Assembly (NCBI RefSeq): GCF_001431205.1
Contig: NZ_LGPC01000011.1
Span: forward strand, 62,001 to 126,000
Direction of reading: 5' to 3'
DNA length: 64,000 nt
Source: Staphylococcus sp. NAM3COL9
Lineage (GTDB): Bacteria > Bacillota > Bacilli > Staphylococcales > Staphylococcaceae
Position numbers and translations under genes: made by a program. The notes under the pieces are model-generated. The model saw only the letters and a program-made list of their open reading frames with translations, had not been told where the DNA came from and did no database searches. Shown here piece by piece: positions 1 to 9,089 of this stretch; position 1 is the first letter of the stretch, and each line of letters opens with the position of its first letter.

Positions 1-441
1 CTTACAATGTGTTATGCGGACTGTGTACCTATATATTTTTATAGCGAAAAACATCATTATATCGGTTTAGCACATGCTGGTTGGAGGGGGACTGTCGGTC
101 AGATTGTGAGCGAAGTCATCCGCCATATTGATTTTAATTTAAATGATTTGAATATCGTAATTGGACCTGCGACTTCTACAACTTATGAAATAAATGATAA
201 TATAAAATCAAAATTTGAATTATTGCCGATAGATATAAATGAATACATTGAGACAAGAGACAATGACAGATATGGCATTGATTTAAAACGCGCCAATGCT
301 TTATTACTTGAAAATGCAGGTGTTCCTAAAGACAATATTTATATTACTAACTATGCGACATCTGAAGATTTATCCTTATTTTTCTCATATAGAGTTGAGA
401 AAGGGAATACTGGCCGCATGTTAGCATTTATCGGTCAATGA
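1..441 (+). CDS. pgeF: PgeF/YlmD family (LACC1-like) protein, 5'-truncated by window
   Basis: Only the C-terminal part is present; the frame is open from the first base, so the start lies upstream. The visible part has the YfiH/LACC1 family signatures ADC (a metal-binding Cys) and HAGWRGT (a metal-binding His), followed by an IGP motif. Members are cytoplasmic zinc enzymes described as polyphenol oxidases or purine-nucleoside phosphorylases, and PgeF is linked to peptidoglycan-precursor editing. Its place before yggS-sepF-ylmG-ylmH-divIVA matches ylmD in the Firmicutes division cluster. Its stop overlaps the region upstream of the next gene, consistent with one transcript. The exact substrate in this organism is not shown. 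Confidence 0.9.
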   Translation, partial: LTMCYADCVPIYFYSEKHHYIGLAHAGWRGTVGQIVSEVIRHIDFNLNDLNIVIGPATSTTYEINDNIKSKFELLPIDINEYIETRDNDRYGIDLKRANALLLENAGVPKDNIYITNYATSEDLSLFFSYRVEKGNTGRMLAFIGQ

Positions 442-458
442 TGAAGAGGTGTAGAGAT

Positions 459-1133
459 TTGAACGTACAACAGAATTTAGAACAAATTGAAAAGCAATTA
501 AAAATCCACTGCGAAAAAGGTAATATTTCAACACAGCCAAACGTGATTGCAGTGACAAAGTATGTTACAATAGACCGAGCTAATGATGCTTATAATGCGG
601 GAATTAGACATTTTGGTGAGAATCGTTTAGAAGGATTTCAACTTAAAAAAGAAGCTTTACCTGACGACATAGTGATGCACTTTATTGGTTCATTACAGAC
701 AAGGAAGGTAAAAGAAGTAATCAATGAAATTGATTACTTTCATGCGTTAGATCGCCTTAAATTAGCAACAGAAATTAACAAAAGGGCGGAACACAAAATA
801 AAGTGTTTTGTTCAAGTAAATGTTTCAGGTGAAGAATCTAAACAAGGTGTTGCGTTGAAAGATGTGAATGCTTTTATTGAAACATTGGAACAATATGAAA
901 ATTTAGAAGTAGTTGGTCTTATGACTATGGCTCCATTAACTGATGATGAGTCATATATAAAAAGCTTATTTCAATCATTAAAGAATAAAAGAGATGAGAT
1001 TAAAGCGCTCAATTTAAATTATGCACCATGTACTGAGTTATCGATGGGAATGAGTAATGATTTCCATTTAGCTGCTGAAGAAGGTGCGTCATTTGTGAGA
1101 ATTGGGACTAAACTTGTAGGAAAAGAGGAGTGA
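459..1133 (+). CDS. yggS: YggS/YlmE PLP-binding protein
   Basis: This is a cytoplasmic alanine-racemase-fold protein that binds pyridoxal phosphate and maintains PLP and amino-acid homeostasis; it is not a known enzyme. The Schiff-base lysine is K34 in [29 protein letters not shown] and the phosphate-binding RIGTKLVG are the other family motifs. I chose the TTG start because an AAGAGGTG ribosome-binding site ends 7 nt upstream of it. In-frame ATGs 18-21 nt earlier lie inside or before that site, overlapping the pgeF stop. The product is 224 aa, normal for the family. Its stop overlaps the sepF start by 4 nt, so the two are probably translationally coupled. Confidence 0.93.
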   Translation: MNVQQNLEQIEKQLKIHCEKGNISTQPNVIAVTKYVTIDRANDAYNAGIRHFGENRLEGFQLKKEALPDDIVMHFIGSLQTRKVKEVINEIDYFHALDRLKLATEINKRAEHKIKCFVQVNVSGEESKQGVALKDVNAFIETLEQYENLEVVGLMTMAPLTDDESYIKSLFQSLKNKRDEIKALNLNYAPCTELSMGMSNDFHLAAEEGASFVRIGTKLVGKEE

Positions 1134-1735
1134 GCCCCGTGGCTTTAAAAGATTTATTTAGTGGATTTTTCGTGGTTGAAGAAGAAGAGGACGAATTAGA
1201 AGCGCCAGAAGAAGAACAAGGTAAACAACAAAACAAGCAACAAGCGCAGTCTCAAACGAATTTCAATGAATATAAAAATAATGAAAATACAGAGCAACAA
1301 AGATCTATACAATCCGTTCCCAAAAAACAGTCATCAAGATTACAGCAATCCTCAGGTGAAAGGAAATATCAAATGAATAACACTTCATCAAAAAATAATG
1401 CAAGGAACGTTGTGAATATGAATAATCAAGAACAAGATCAATTCGGTTTTACAGAAGAAAGTTCTAAAATGTGTTTATTTGAACCACGTGTTTTTTCAGA
1501 TACTCAAGATATTGCAGACGAACTCAAAAATCGTCGCGCAACTTTAGTTAATTTACAACGTATTGATAAAGTTTCTGCTAAGCGTATTATCGACTTTTTA
1601 AGCGGTACTGTTTATGCAATCGGTGGAGACATTCAACGTGTAGGATCAGATATATTCTTATGTACTCCAGATAATATTGAAGTAGCTGGTAATATTACAG
1701 ATCACATAGAAAATATGGAATACCAAGGTGAATAG
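1130..1735 (+). CDS. sepF: Cell division protein SepF
   Basis: SepF assists FtsZ ring assembly at the septum: it binds the FtsZ C-terminus and tethers it to the membrane. The N-terminus [14 protein letters not shown] is the amphipathic membrane-binding segment. A Gln/Asn/Glu-rich low-complexity linker spans about residues 18-100. The conserved SepF domain, with [23 protein letters not shown] and FLCTP, covers about 110-195. The 201 aa length is slightly above the roughly 187 aa I recall for S. aureus because the linker is longer. The GTG start overlaps the yggS stop (GTGA) and is preceded by AAAAGAGGAG. The linker is likely disordered. Confidence 0.95.
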   Translation: MSPVALKDLFSGFFVVEEEEDELEAPEEEQGKQQNKQQAQSQTNFNEYKNNENTEQQRSIQSVPKKQSSRLQQSSGERKYQMNNTSSKNNARNVVNMNNQEQDQFGFTEESSKMCLFEPRVFSDTQDIADELKNRRATLVNLQRIDKVSAKRIIDFLSGTVYAIGGDIQRVGSDIFLCTPDNIEVAGNITDHIENMEYQGE

Positions 1736-1747
1736 AGGTAATAATAA

Positions 1748-2038
1748 ATGGATATAGGTTTATTAGGAAATATATTTAGTTTTATTTTATTCTTGGTTCA
1801 AATTTATTATTACGGAATGATTGTTTATTTCTTTATGTCATGGATACCTAATGCACGAGAAAATAAATTCGGGCAATTTTTAGCTAAAATCTATGAACCA
1901 TTTTTAGAACAGTTCCGTAAAATTATTCCTCCAATTGGTATGATAGATATATCATCAATTGTTGCAATAATTGTACTTGTCTTATTCCGACAAGGTTTAG
2001 CAAGTATTTTCAATCTAATTTTGAGTAATTTAGCTTAA
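1748..2038 (+). CDS. ylmG: YggT family membrane protein (YlmG)
   Basis: This is a 96-aa integral membrane protein with two hydrophobic segments (about residues 5-32 and 62-92) around the conserved YggT block: FFMSWIPNAREN, then YEPFLEQFRKIIPPIGMIDIS. YggT/YlmG proteins occur between sepF and ylmH in Gram-positives and cyanobacteria/plastids. They are implicated in division or membrane-protein placement, without a defined biochemical activity. GAGGTAATAATA precedes the ATG. The gene sits 12 nt after sepF and is followed by a terminator-like hairpin, so ylmH downstream may be partly uncoupled. Confidence 0.93.
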   Translation: MDIGLLGNIFSFILFLVQIYYYGMIVYFFMSWIPNARENKFGQFLAKIYEPFLEQFRKIIPPIGMIDISSIVAIIVLVLFRQGLASIFNLILSNLA

Positions 2039-2094
2039 ATAAATTTAAGCCAAATAGAATTTAAGTTTAATTATAACTAATGTATAAAATAAAT

Positions 2095-2137
2095 GAGAAG
2101 CACCTAACGTTTTATGACGCGGGGTGCTTTCTCTTGT
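2095..2137 (+). terminator. Hairpin between ylmG and ylmH
   Basis: GAGAAGCACC (2095-2104) pairs with GGTGCTTTCTC (2123-2133) with one bulged base around an 18-nt loop; the downstream side is T-rich. It lies in the only sizeable gap between ylmG and ylmH. It could be a leaky terminator or an mRNA-processing hairpin. It also makes an upstream GTG at 2124, inside the stem, an unlikely ylmH start. Confidence 0.55.
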
Positions 2138-2144
2138 ATGTGGA

Positions 2145-2924
2145 GTGATTAGTATCGATATTTACCAGCATTTTAGAAAAGAAGAACATGATTTAATAGA
2201 TCAACTTATGGATAAGTGTAATCGTGCGAATGAGCAGTATGCGCCTATACTAACACCATTTCTAGATCCACGTGGACAATATATTATGAATGTTATAGTC
2301 GGTAGTTATGATGATTTAGATGTTACATTCTTTGGTGGGCCCTACGCAGAACGCAAAAGAGCTATTGTTGCACCTGATTATTTTGTGCCAGAAGACCAGC
2401 TATTTGAAATTGTGTTGATTGAAATAGATTATCCTCAAAAATTTGTAACACTACAACATCAACATATATTAGGAACAATTATGTCTTTAGGGATTGAAAG
2501 AGAGCAATTAGGTGATATTATTGTAGATCATTCCATACAATTTACTTTGACAAAGCAATTGGAATCTTATATTATGTTAGAGCTAAATAGAATTAAGGGT
2601 GCTACAGTTAAACTTAATTCTATTCCTATAAAAGATATGATACAATCAAAAGAGCATTGGCAAACATATGAAACTACTGTGAGTGGTTTGCGTTTAGATG
2701 TTATCTTAAAAGAAATGATTCGCAAATCGCGTACAATTGCTAAACAATTAATTGATAAAAAGCGTATCAAGGTGAATCATACAATGATTGACACTACAGG
2801 TTTTCAACTTGATAGTGGTGACTTATTGTCAATCCAGGGCTATGGTAGAGCAATGATTACTGATATTGGTGGGAAAACAAAAAAAGATAAAGTAAGAATT
2901 TCTTATAAAACTTTATTCAAATGA
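2145..2924 (+). CDS. ylmH: YlmH, S4-domain RNA-binding protein
   Basis: YlmH is an RNA-binding protein of the division cluster. In Bacillus it associates with stalled 50S subunits and can act in peptidyl-tRNA/ribosome rescue alongside RqcH, whose gene is also in this window. The N-terminal domain (about 1-170) has DPRGQYIMNVI and FFGGPYAERKRAIVAP. The C-terminal S4 domain (about 180-245) has RLDVILKEM, RSRTIAKQLIDKKRIKVN and GDLLSIQGYGR. The start is uncertain: GTG at 2145 gives 259 aa but its ribosome-binding site (TGTGGAG) is close. A GTG at 2124 lies within a hairpin. The homologous region begins at IYQHFRKEEHDLID. Confidence 0.9.
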   Translation: MISIDIYQHFRKEEHDLIDQLMDKCNRANEQYAPILTPFLDPRGQYIMNVIVGSYDDLDVTFFGGPYAERKRAIVAPDYFVPEDQLFEIVLIEIDYPQKFVTLQHQHILGTIMSLGIEREQLGDIIVDHSIQFTLTKQLESYIMLELNRIKGATVKLNSIPIKDMIQSKEHWQTYETTVSGLRLDVILKEMIRKSRTIAKQLIDKKRIKVNHTMIDTTGFQLDSGDLLSIQGYGRAMITDIGGKTKKDKVRISYKTLFK

Positions 2925-3018
2925 TGTTATACTTATATAATGTTTAAACAAATTAAATTAGATTTCAAACAATGAAAATGCATACAAATGATTATGAAAA
3001 ATAGAAATATAGACATAA

Positions 3019-3057
3019 AGCACTATTTCAGATATTTAAAGAAGTGCTAAAATAGTG
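3019..3057 (+). promoter_or_regulatory. Two overlapping inverted repeats before divIVA
   Basis: AGCACT (3019-3024) can pair with AGTGCT (3043-3048). The overlapping CACTATTT (3021-3028) can pair with AAATAGTG (3050-3057). The two pairings exclude each other. They sit just upstream of the divIVA ribosome-binding site GAAGGAGG, in the expected promoter/5'-leader position. Seen directly; a regulatory role is inference. Confidence 0.35.
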
Positions 3058-3079
3058 TATTATAGAAGGAGGATAACGC

Positions 3080-3697
3080 ATGCCTTTTACACCAAATGAA
3101 ATAAAAAACAAAGACTTTACACGCGTAAAAACTGGTTTTGAACCAACTGAGGTTGAAAGTTATTTAGAACAACTCAGTAATGAAATTGAACGTTTAAAAG
3201 AAGACAAAAAACAATTAGAGAAAGTCATTGAAGATAAAGATACAAACATCCAGTCATATAAAGATGTTCATCAATCTGTAAGTGATGCTTTAATACATGC
3301 GAAACAAGCTGGGGAAGAAACAAAATTAGCTGCAACTAAAGATGCTGAAGCAACAGTATCTAAAGCACAAAGTGAAGCTAATAAAATTGTTAATGATGCA
3401 GTTGAAAAAGCGCGTCGTCTTTCATTCCAAACTGAAGACATGAAACGCCAATCAAAAATATTCAGATCACGTTTCCGTATGTTAGTTGAGGCTCAACTTG
3501 ATTTACTAAAAAATGAAGATTGGGATTATTTATTAAATTATGATCTTGATTCTGAACAAGTAACTCAAGAAAATATTAATCATTTACATGAAAATGATCT
3601 GACTGAAGAAGAAAAAGCGATGAAAGCGAAAGCAGAAGCAGATAATACTGCAGAAGCAAACGTTCAGGCTACAAATACTGAAACAGATAAAAAATAG
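3080..3697 (+). CDS. divIVA: DivIVA cell-division/septum protein
   Basis: DivIVA is a peripheral scaffold that recognises negatively curved membrane at the septum and interacts with division and chromosome-segregation factors. The N-terminal lipid-binding motif is FTPNEIKNKDFTRVKTGF (residues 3-20). It is followed by a coiled coil to about residue 70 and a second coiled coil at about 80-150. The C-terminus is a Glu/Lys/Ala-rich, probably disordered tail ending in NTETDKK. The length, 205 aa, fits staphylococcal DivIVA. GAAGGAGGATAACGC precedes the ATG. It closes the sepF-ylmG-ylmH-divIVA set and probably has its own promoter in the 155-bp gap. Confidence 0.96.
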   Translation: MPFTPNEIKNKDFTRVKTGFEPTEVESYLEQLSNEIERLKEDKKQLEKVIEDKDTNIQSYKDVHQSVSDALIHAKQAGEETKLAATKDAEATVSKAQSEANKIVNDAVEKARRLSFQTEDMKRQSKIFRSRFRMLVEAQLDLLKNEDWDYLLNYDLDSEQVTQENINHLHENDLTEEEKAMKAKAEADNTAEANVQATNTETDKK

Positions 3698-3720
3698 TGA
3701 TTCATGTAAATAACAGACGC

Positions 3721-3902
3721 GTAAGCATCTCTTTGCATATCAAAGCGAGTTAGGGACAGTGAGAGCCTTTCATATGTAAGATGCTTATATCACTGTTATT
3801 TTAAAAAAAGTATATGAACAATGAGAGAACTCTAAGTTGAGTTAATCAGGGTGGTAACGCGGTGTTAATCGTCCCTATTAGTTGAACTTAGGGTTCTTTT
3901 TG
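3721..3902 (+). promoter_or_regulatory. T-box leader of ileS (tRNA-Ile sensor, transcription attenuator)
   Basis: The conserved T-box sequence AGGGTGGTAACGCGG is at 3848-3862, with a complementary CGTCCCT at 3870-3876 (antiterminator). A competing terminator forms from GAACTCTAAGTT (3827-3838) and AACTTAGGGTTC (3885-3896), followed by a T run. Upstream, AAGCATCT (3723-3730) and AGATGCTT (3779-3786) close a Stem I-like structure. T-box leaders read uncharged tRNA, so ileS should be induced when charged tRNA-Ile is scarce. The amino-acid assignment comes from the downstream gene; I could not place the specifier codon confidently. Confidence 0.9.
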
Positions 3903-3954
3903 TTGTACGAATGAATTGAATTTAGTATGAAAATAGGAACAAGGAGTGTATAAA

Positions 3955-6705
3955 ATGGATTATAAAGAAACGTTATTAATGCCAAAAACAGATTTCCCAA
4001 TGCGCGGGGGATTACCAAATAAAGAACCTAAGATTCAAGAAGAATGGGAAGCACAAAATATTTATCAAAAAGTATTAGATAAAAATGAAGGAAATCCATC
4101 ATACATTTTACATGATGGTCCACCATACGCTAATGGTAATTTGCATATGGGACATGCATTGAATAAAATCTTAAAAGACATGATGATTAGATATAAATCA
4201 ATGCGTGGTTTTTATGCACCTTACGTCCCAGGTTGGGATACGCATGGTTTACCTATTGAACAAGCATTAACTAAAAAAGGTGTTAAGCGTAAAGAATTGT
4301 CTATTGCCGAATTCAGAAAAAAATGTGAAGCATTTGCTTTAGAACAAATTGAAAATCAGAAAAAAGATTTTAAACGTTTAGGCGTTAAGGGTGATTTTGA
4401 TAATCCATATATCACGTTAAAACCAGAATATGAAGCAGCTCAAATTCGTTTATTTGGCGAAATGGCAGACAAAGGATTAATTTACAAAGGTAAAAAACCT
4501 GTATATTGGTCACCATCAAGTGAATCTTCACTTGCGGAAGCAGAAATTGAATATCAAGATAAACGTTCGGCTTCTATCTATGTAGCGTTTGATGTTAAAG
4601 ATGGTAAAGGCATTGTAGATTCAGATGCAAAATTCATCATTTGGACAACAACACCATGGACATTACCTTCTAACGTAGCGATTACAGTACATCCTGATTT
4701 AACTTATGGCCAATATAATGTGAACGGTAAAAAATACATTATCGGTAAAGACTTAGCGAGTGATGTTGTTGAAGCATTAGACTGGGATGAAAATACGCTT
4801 GAATTAGAAAAAGAATTTAAAGGTAGTGAATTAGAGTATGTAGAAACACAACATCCATTTGTTGAGCGAGTTTCATTGGTTATCAATGGCTTACATGTTA
4901 CTACTGATGCTGGTACAGGTTGTGTTCATACAGCACCTGGTCATGGTGAAGATGACTATGTCGTTGGTCAGAAGTACAAACTACCTGTAATTAGCCCAGT
5001 TGATGACAAAGGTGTCTTTACAGAAGAAGCTGGTCAATTTGAAGGTATGTTCTATGACAAAGCTAATAAAGCAATTACGGATGTTTTAAAAGAAAAAGAC
5101 GCTTTATTAAATTTAGAATTTATCACACATAGTTATCCTCATGATTGGCGTACGAAAAAGCCTGTTATCTTCAGAGCAACACCACAATGGTTTGCTTCTA
5201 TTGATAAAGTACGTCAAGATATCTTAGATGCAATCGAAGAAACTGATTTTAAAGTAGATTGGGGTAAAACACGTATCTTCAATATGATTCGTGACCGTGG
5301 TGAATGGGTTATTTCACGTCAACGTGTTTGGGGTGTACCACTACCAGTATTTTATGCTGAAAATGGTGACATCATCATGACAAACGAAACTGTTAATCAT
5401 GTTGCAGATTTATTTGAAGCATTTGGTTCTAATGTTTGGTTTGAACGTGATGCAAAAGATTTATTACCAGAAGGATTTACACATCCAAGTAGTCCAAACG
5501 GTGAATTTACTAAAGAAACAGATATTATGGACGTTTGGTTTGATTCTGGTTCTTCTCACAGAGGCGTTTTAGAAGGACGTCCGGAACTATCTTATCCAGC
5601 TGATTTATACATTGAAGGTAGTGACCAATACCGTGGTTGGTTTAACTCATCAATCACAACTTCTGTTGCAACAAGAGGTAAATCACCTTATAAAATGCTT
5701 TTATCTCACGGCTTTGTTATGGACGGATCAGGTAAAAAAATGAGTAAATCATTAGGTAATGTGATTGTGCCAGATCAAATTGTTAAACAAAAAGGTGCAG
5801 ATATTGCACGACTTTGGGTAAGTAGTGTTGATTACTTAGCTGACGTTCGTATCTCAGATGAAATCTTAAAACAAACTTCTGATGTATATCGTAAAATCAG
5901 AAATACCTTAAGATTTATGTTAGGTAACGTGAGTGATTATAACCCTGCTACCGATGCATTAGCTGAAGCAGATTTATTAGAAGTAGATAAATATCTATTA
6001 AATAGACTACGTGAATTTACAGCAAATACTTTAGATCATTATGATAACTATGACTACTTAGACATCTATCAAGAAGTTCAAAACTTTATTAACGTAGAAC
6101 TAAGTAATTTCTATTTAGATTATGGTAAAGATATTTTATATATTGAAGAACGTGATTCTCATAAACGTCGTAGTATGCAAACAGTGTTATACCAAATTGT
6201 AGTGGATATGACGAAACTATTAGCACCAATCTTAGTGCATACTGCTGAAGAAGTTTGGTCTCATATTCCTCATGTTGAAGAAGAAAGTATTCACTTAACT
6301 CGTATGCCAGAACGCACTGAAGTTGACCGTGAATTTTTAGATAGATGGAATACATTTATGGATTTACGTGATGACGTTAACCGCGCATTAGAAGCAGCAC
6401 GTGGTGAAAAAGTAATTGGTAAATCGTTAGAAGCTAAAGTTATAATTGGCAGTAATGAGAACTTTGATGCAACATCATTTTTACAACAATTCTCTGATTT
6501 ACAGCAGTTATTCATCACTTCTCAAGCAGAAGTTGTGGAATCAGTTGAAAACGGAGTGGCTTATCAATATGGTGATATCCGTATTGAACACGCGCATGGT
6601 GAAAAATGTCAACGTTGTTGGAATTATAGTGAAGAACTAGGTTCAGTTGGCGAACTTGATGATTTATGTCCGCGTTGTCAAGAAGTTGTAAAGACACTCG
6701 TATAA
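3955..6705 (+). CDS. ileS: Isoleucyl-tRNA synthetase
   Basis: This class I synthetase charges tRNA-Ile, with editing of misactivated valine. Motifs seen: [12 protein letters not shown] (HIGH motif, about residues 55-66), the [10 protein letters not shown] editing-domain block, the [13 protein letters not shown] block, and KKMSKSLG (KMSKS at 595-599). A C-terminal zinc finger has CQRCWN and CPRCQ. The length is 916 aa, matching staphylococcal IleS. The ATG follows AAGGAGTGTATAAA; an in-frame GTG 9 nt upstream overlaps that site and is rejected. Residues 588 and 631, whose changes to Phe give low-level mupirocin resistance in S. aureus, are both Val (GTT at 5716 and 5845). Regulated by the T-box upstream. 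Confidence 0.98.
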   Translation: MDYKETLLMPKTDFPMRGGLPNKEPKIQEEWEAQNIYQKVLDKNEGNPSYILHDGPPYANGNLHMGHALNKILKDMMIRYKSMRGFYAPYVPGWDTHGLPIEQALTKKGVKRKELSIAEFRKKCEAFALEQIENQKKDFKRLGVKGDFDNPYITLKPEYEAAQIRLFGEMADKGLIYKGKKPVYWSPSSESSLAEAEIEYQDKRSASIYVAFDVKDGKGIVDSDAKFIIWTTTPWTLPSNVAITVHPDLTYGQYNVNGKKYIIGKDLASDVVEALDWDENTLELEKEFKGSELEYVETQHPFVERVSLVINGLHVTTDAGTGCVHTAPGHGEDDYVVGQKYKLPVISPVDDKGVFTEEAGQFEGMFYDKANKAITDVLKEKDALLNLEFITHSYPHDWRTKKPVIFRATPQWFASIDKVRQDILDAIEETDFKVDWGKTRIFNMIRDRGEWVISRQRVWGVPLPVFYAENGDIIMTNETVNHVADLFEAFGSNVWFERDAKDLLPEGFTHPSSPNGEFTKETDIMDVWFDSGSSHRGVLEGRPELSYPADLYIEGSDQYRGWFNSSITTSVATRGKSPYKMLLSHGFVMDGSGKKMSKSLGNVIVPDQIVKQKGADIARLWVSSVDYLADVRISDEILKQTSDVYRKIRNTLRFMLGNVSDYNPATDALAEADLLEVDKYLLNRLREFTANTLDHYDNYDYLDIYQEVQNFINVELSNFYLDYGKDILYIEERDSHKRRSMQTVLYQIVVDMTKLLAPILVHTAEEVWSHIPHVEEESIHLTRMPERTEVDREFLDRWNTFMDLRDDVNRALEAARGEKVIGKSLEAKVIIGSNENFDATSFLQQFSDLQQLFITSQAEVVESVENGVAYQYGDIRIEHAHGEKCQRCWNYSEELGSVGELDDLCPRCQEVVKTLV

Positions 6706-6750
6706 AACATAGAACCATCAATTAAAATTAAATAAGAAATGATTAAATTG

Positions 6751-6790
6751 GGCTATATGTTTTGCATTACGCAAAGCACATAGCCTTTTT
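6751..6790 (+). terminator. Rho-independent terminator after ileS
   Basis: GGCTATATGTTTTGC pairs imperfectly with GCAAAGCACATAGCC around a short loop, followed by TTTTT. It separates ileS from the VOC/CHAP gene pair. Confidence 0.8.
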
Positions 6791-6917
6791 CATGTTTGAA
6801 GTGCTAAATGATTATGAAGAAATAGATGAAAATAAAAGTATTGAATGAGCTTTTTTAATGTATAAAAATGAATTTCAAGTATACTGAATTTATTAGAGTT
6901 TTAGAAAGGTGTTATAC

Positions 6918-7712
6918 ATGTTCCATAGTGAAAGCGCGCATTTTGTAAATGGCATTACATTAAATGTTAGAGATAAAGACGAAATGAAACAATTTTATGA
7001 AGACATCATAGGTATGAATGTGGTAAATGAATCTTATTCAACAATCCAATATGAGATTGGTAATTTAAATCATTTTATGACATTTAATCAAATTATACAG
7101 GGAAGAGAGCCATTACGTTCAGAAGCAGGATTATTTCACTTGGCGATTAGGTTACCCGCAAAGACAGATCTTGCAGATTTGCTTGTACAAATAAGTGAGT
7201 CTGGTATTCCAGTACACGGTGGAGAACATGATGTGACAACATCATTATATTTAGAAGACCCTGAAGGTAATGGTTTAGAATTTTATGTTGATAATCCAAT
7301 TGAAGACTGGTTATTTGAAGATGAAAAAGTAGTACTTGAAACTCAACCGATTAACGTGCCTAATCTATTAACGTATACTTCAAATGAAAAATGGCAAGGT
7401 ATTCCAGATGAAAGTGTAATTGGATATTTGAATTTAAAATCGATTGATTTAAGCAAAGTAAAGCAGTACTATAATAATTATTTCGGACTTGAAACATCAT
7501 CATTAGAGACAGATGGTGCATTTTACTTATCCTCTAATGGTTATCACCAACATTTAGTGGTTAATAATTGGCTATCAAGTATTAAACGCATTGAAAATAA
7601 TAGAACATATGGTTTAGCAATTATTGACTTTCATTACCCCGAAACTGCTCACAAATTATTAACAGGCCCAGACGGTATACAATTTCGATTTAATTATAAT
7701 AAGGTCGTGTGA
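6918..7712 (+). CDS. Two-domain VOC (glyoxalase/extradiol dioxygenase fold) protein
   Basis: The protein contains two vicinal-oxygen-chelate modules, about residues 1-130 and 160-264. Module one carries candidate metal ligands in HFVNGITLNV, FHLAIR and GLEFYVDN, so it probably binds a divalent metal. Module two is weaker, with HLVVNN and GIQFRF. The layout resembles Bacillus CatE/YfiE-type catechol-2,3-dioxygenase-like proteins, which can act in quinone or catechol detoxification; the substrate here is unknown. The ATG is chosen because GAAAGGTG lies 6-13 nt upstream, and an in-frame GTG 9 nt earlier is part of that site. Only 4 bases separate its stop from the next gene. Confidence 0.82.
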   Translation: MFHSESAHFVNGITLNVRDKDEMKQFYEDIIGMNVVNESYSTIQYEIGNLNHFMTFNQIIQGREPLRSEAGLFHLAIRLPAKTDLADLLVQISESGIPVHGGEHDVTTSLYLEDPEGNGLEFYVDNPIEDWLFEDEKVVLETQPINVPNLLTYTSNEKWQGIPDESVIGYLNLKSIDLSKVKQYYNNYFGLETSSLETDGAFYLSSNGYHQHLVVNNWLSSIKRIENNRTYGLAIIDFHYPETAHKLLTGPDGIQFRFNYNKVV

Positions 7713-7716
7713 TTAA

Positions 7717-8190
7717 ATGAAAAAAAGACTTAGTACGATGTTTGCGATCAGTACTATCATTATTGTTTCTGCTGTATATGAAGGTTTAGATAACCAAGAT
7801 ATGACTGAGCCAACGAATCATTTTTGGTCATTAGATCCAATGAAATATAATACGTATACTAAGGGACAATGCACGCACTACGTTTTTGAAAAAGTAAGAG
7901 AAGATGATATGAAAATAGGAAAGAATTGGAACGACGCAAAGTATTGGGCATCTTATTCACAAAAAAGTGACTATAAAGTAAATCAATCACCTAAGGTAGG
8001 CAGTATTTTACAGACTACTGAAGGTGAGTATGGTCATGTAGCTTATATTGAACAACGAAATGACAATGGTTCATTAGAAGTTAGTGAAATGAATTATAAC
8101 AAGCCTTTTGAAATATCAAATCGAACTATAACGAAATACGAAGTTAAAGATTACAAATATATCCATCCTAAGAAAAATAATAGTGTTTAA
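7717..8190 (+). CDS. Small secreted CHAP-domain protein
   Basis: The N-terminus is a signal-peptide or anchor-like stretch: two Lys and one Arg, then a hydrophobic run to about residue 20, with no clear AxA cleavage site. The rest is a CHAP (cysteine amidase/peptidase) domain with nucleophile Cys52 in KGQCTHYVF, His107 in YGHVAYIE and a following acidic residue. Such proteins usually cut staphylococcal peptidoglycan cross-bridges or stem amides. At 157 aa it has no LysM or SH3b cell-wall-binding domain, unlike SsaA/Sle1-type enzymes. It starts 4 nt after the VOC gene and is probably co-transcribed. Activity is inferred from motifs. Confidence 0.85.
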   Translation: MKKRLSTMFAISTIIIVSAVYEGLDNQDMTEPTNHFWSLDPMKYNTYTKGQCTHYVFEKVREDDMKIGKNWNDAKYWASYSQKSDYKVNQSPKVGSILQTTEGEYGHVAYIEQRNDNGSLEVSEMNYNKPFEISNRTITKYEVKDYKYIHPKKNNSV

Positions 8191-8600
8191 ACCAAAACGT
8201 AATAAGCATGTATAGAGAATTTACTGCCAGTATTTGTGCATGTTCTCCTCGAGCACAGCTTTATCTACACTTGTTTGTCTAAGTCACAGTCTGTATCTTC
8301 AGCTAGTGTTAACATATTCGGATAGGTGCAGGCGTTTCTATTTCATACTGTCATTACTTCAACATAAAATACTTCATCTACAATAACAATTAAAGATTGG
8401 CTACATAGTGCGTCTTTTAATTGTTATATGTAGGTGATTTTTTTATTGGCTTATCGTATATATGAATATTATTAGCGTTTTAGTATTAATAATGTAACTT
8501 TTTTATCAGATATTCAAACTGTAACTTTTTTTATAAGTTTGATTAGGATATAATGAAAGATGTTGTAAAAGCGACTGAGATTAGAATAGGAGGTACAGAC
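8191..8600 (+). other. Intergenic region before lspA
   Basis: About 400 bp without a supported gene. It contains the hairpin listed separately and the direct repeat GTAACTTTTTT(T)AT at 8494 and 8521. It also contains a TATAAT at 8549-8554 that fits a -10 element for lspA. The segment 8221-8340 is noticeably richer in GC than its surroundings but has no long open frame. Confidence 0.6.
8383..8427 (+). other. Inverted repeat in the CHAP-lspA gap
   Basis: ATAACAATTAAAGA (8383-8396) pairs with TCTTTTAATTGTTAT (8413-8427) with one bulge and a 16-nt loop. T-rich sequence follows after a short interval, so it may act as a weak terminator for the VOC-CHAP pair or as a regulatory hairpin. Confidence 0.45.
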
Positions 8601-9077
8601 ATGAAACGTCCGTACTATATTGGTATTTCTTTATTCATACCAATCGTTATATTAATATTAGATCAAATCACAAAATTTATTGTTGCTAGTTCAATGAAGG
8701 TTGGAGAAACGTTTGAAGTCATTCCCAACTTTTTAAATATAACTTCTCACAGAAATGATGGTGCAGCTTGGGGTATTATGAGTGGGAAGATGGGCTTTTT
8801 CTATTTAATTACAGTTATTATACTGGTAGTGCTCATTGTATTTTATATTAAAGAAGCAAAACACAGTTTGTTAATGCAAATCGCTATTAGTTTATTATTT
8901 GCAGGTGCTCTAGGTAACTTTATTGATCGCGTGTTACATGGTGAAGTTGTTGACTTTATTGACACAAATATATTTGGTTATAATTTTCCAATATTTAATG
9001 TAGCTGACTCTAGTTTGACGATAGGCGTTTTGTTAATTATTATCGCTTTGTTAACAGATATGAAGAACGAAGAATAG
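8601..9077 (+). CDS. lspA: Lipoprotein signal peptidase (signal peptidase II)
   Basis: LspA is an aspartic protease of the membrane that removes signal peptides from prolipoproteins after Lgt lipidation. It shows four hydrophobic segments, the LDQITKFIV and NITSHRNDGAAWG blocks, and the two catalytic Asp regions GNFIDRVLHGEVVDFID and FNVADSSLTIG. The 158 aa length is normal. The ATG preceded by AGGAGGTACAGAC is clearly the start. An in-frame ATG 48 nt upstream overlaps the TATAAT promoter element and is rejected. It is followed 12 nt later by ylyB, the usual Firmicutes lspA-ylyB-pyrR order. Confidence 0.97.
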   Translation: MKRPYYIGISLFIPIVILILDQITKFIVASSMKVGETFEVIPNFLNITSHRNDGAAWGIMSGKMGFFYLITVIILVVLIVFYIKEAKHSLLMQIAISLLFAGALGNFIDRVLHGEVVDFIDTNIFGYNFPIFNVADSSLTIGVLLIIIALLTDMKNEE

Positions 9078-9089
9078 GAGAGATTTTGC

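Noticed and set aside
2567-2770. 67-codon minus-strand frame inside ylmH
   Set aside because: Antisense to a recognised gene and no supporting signals.
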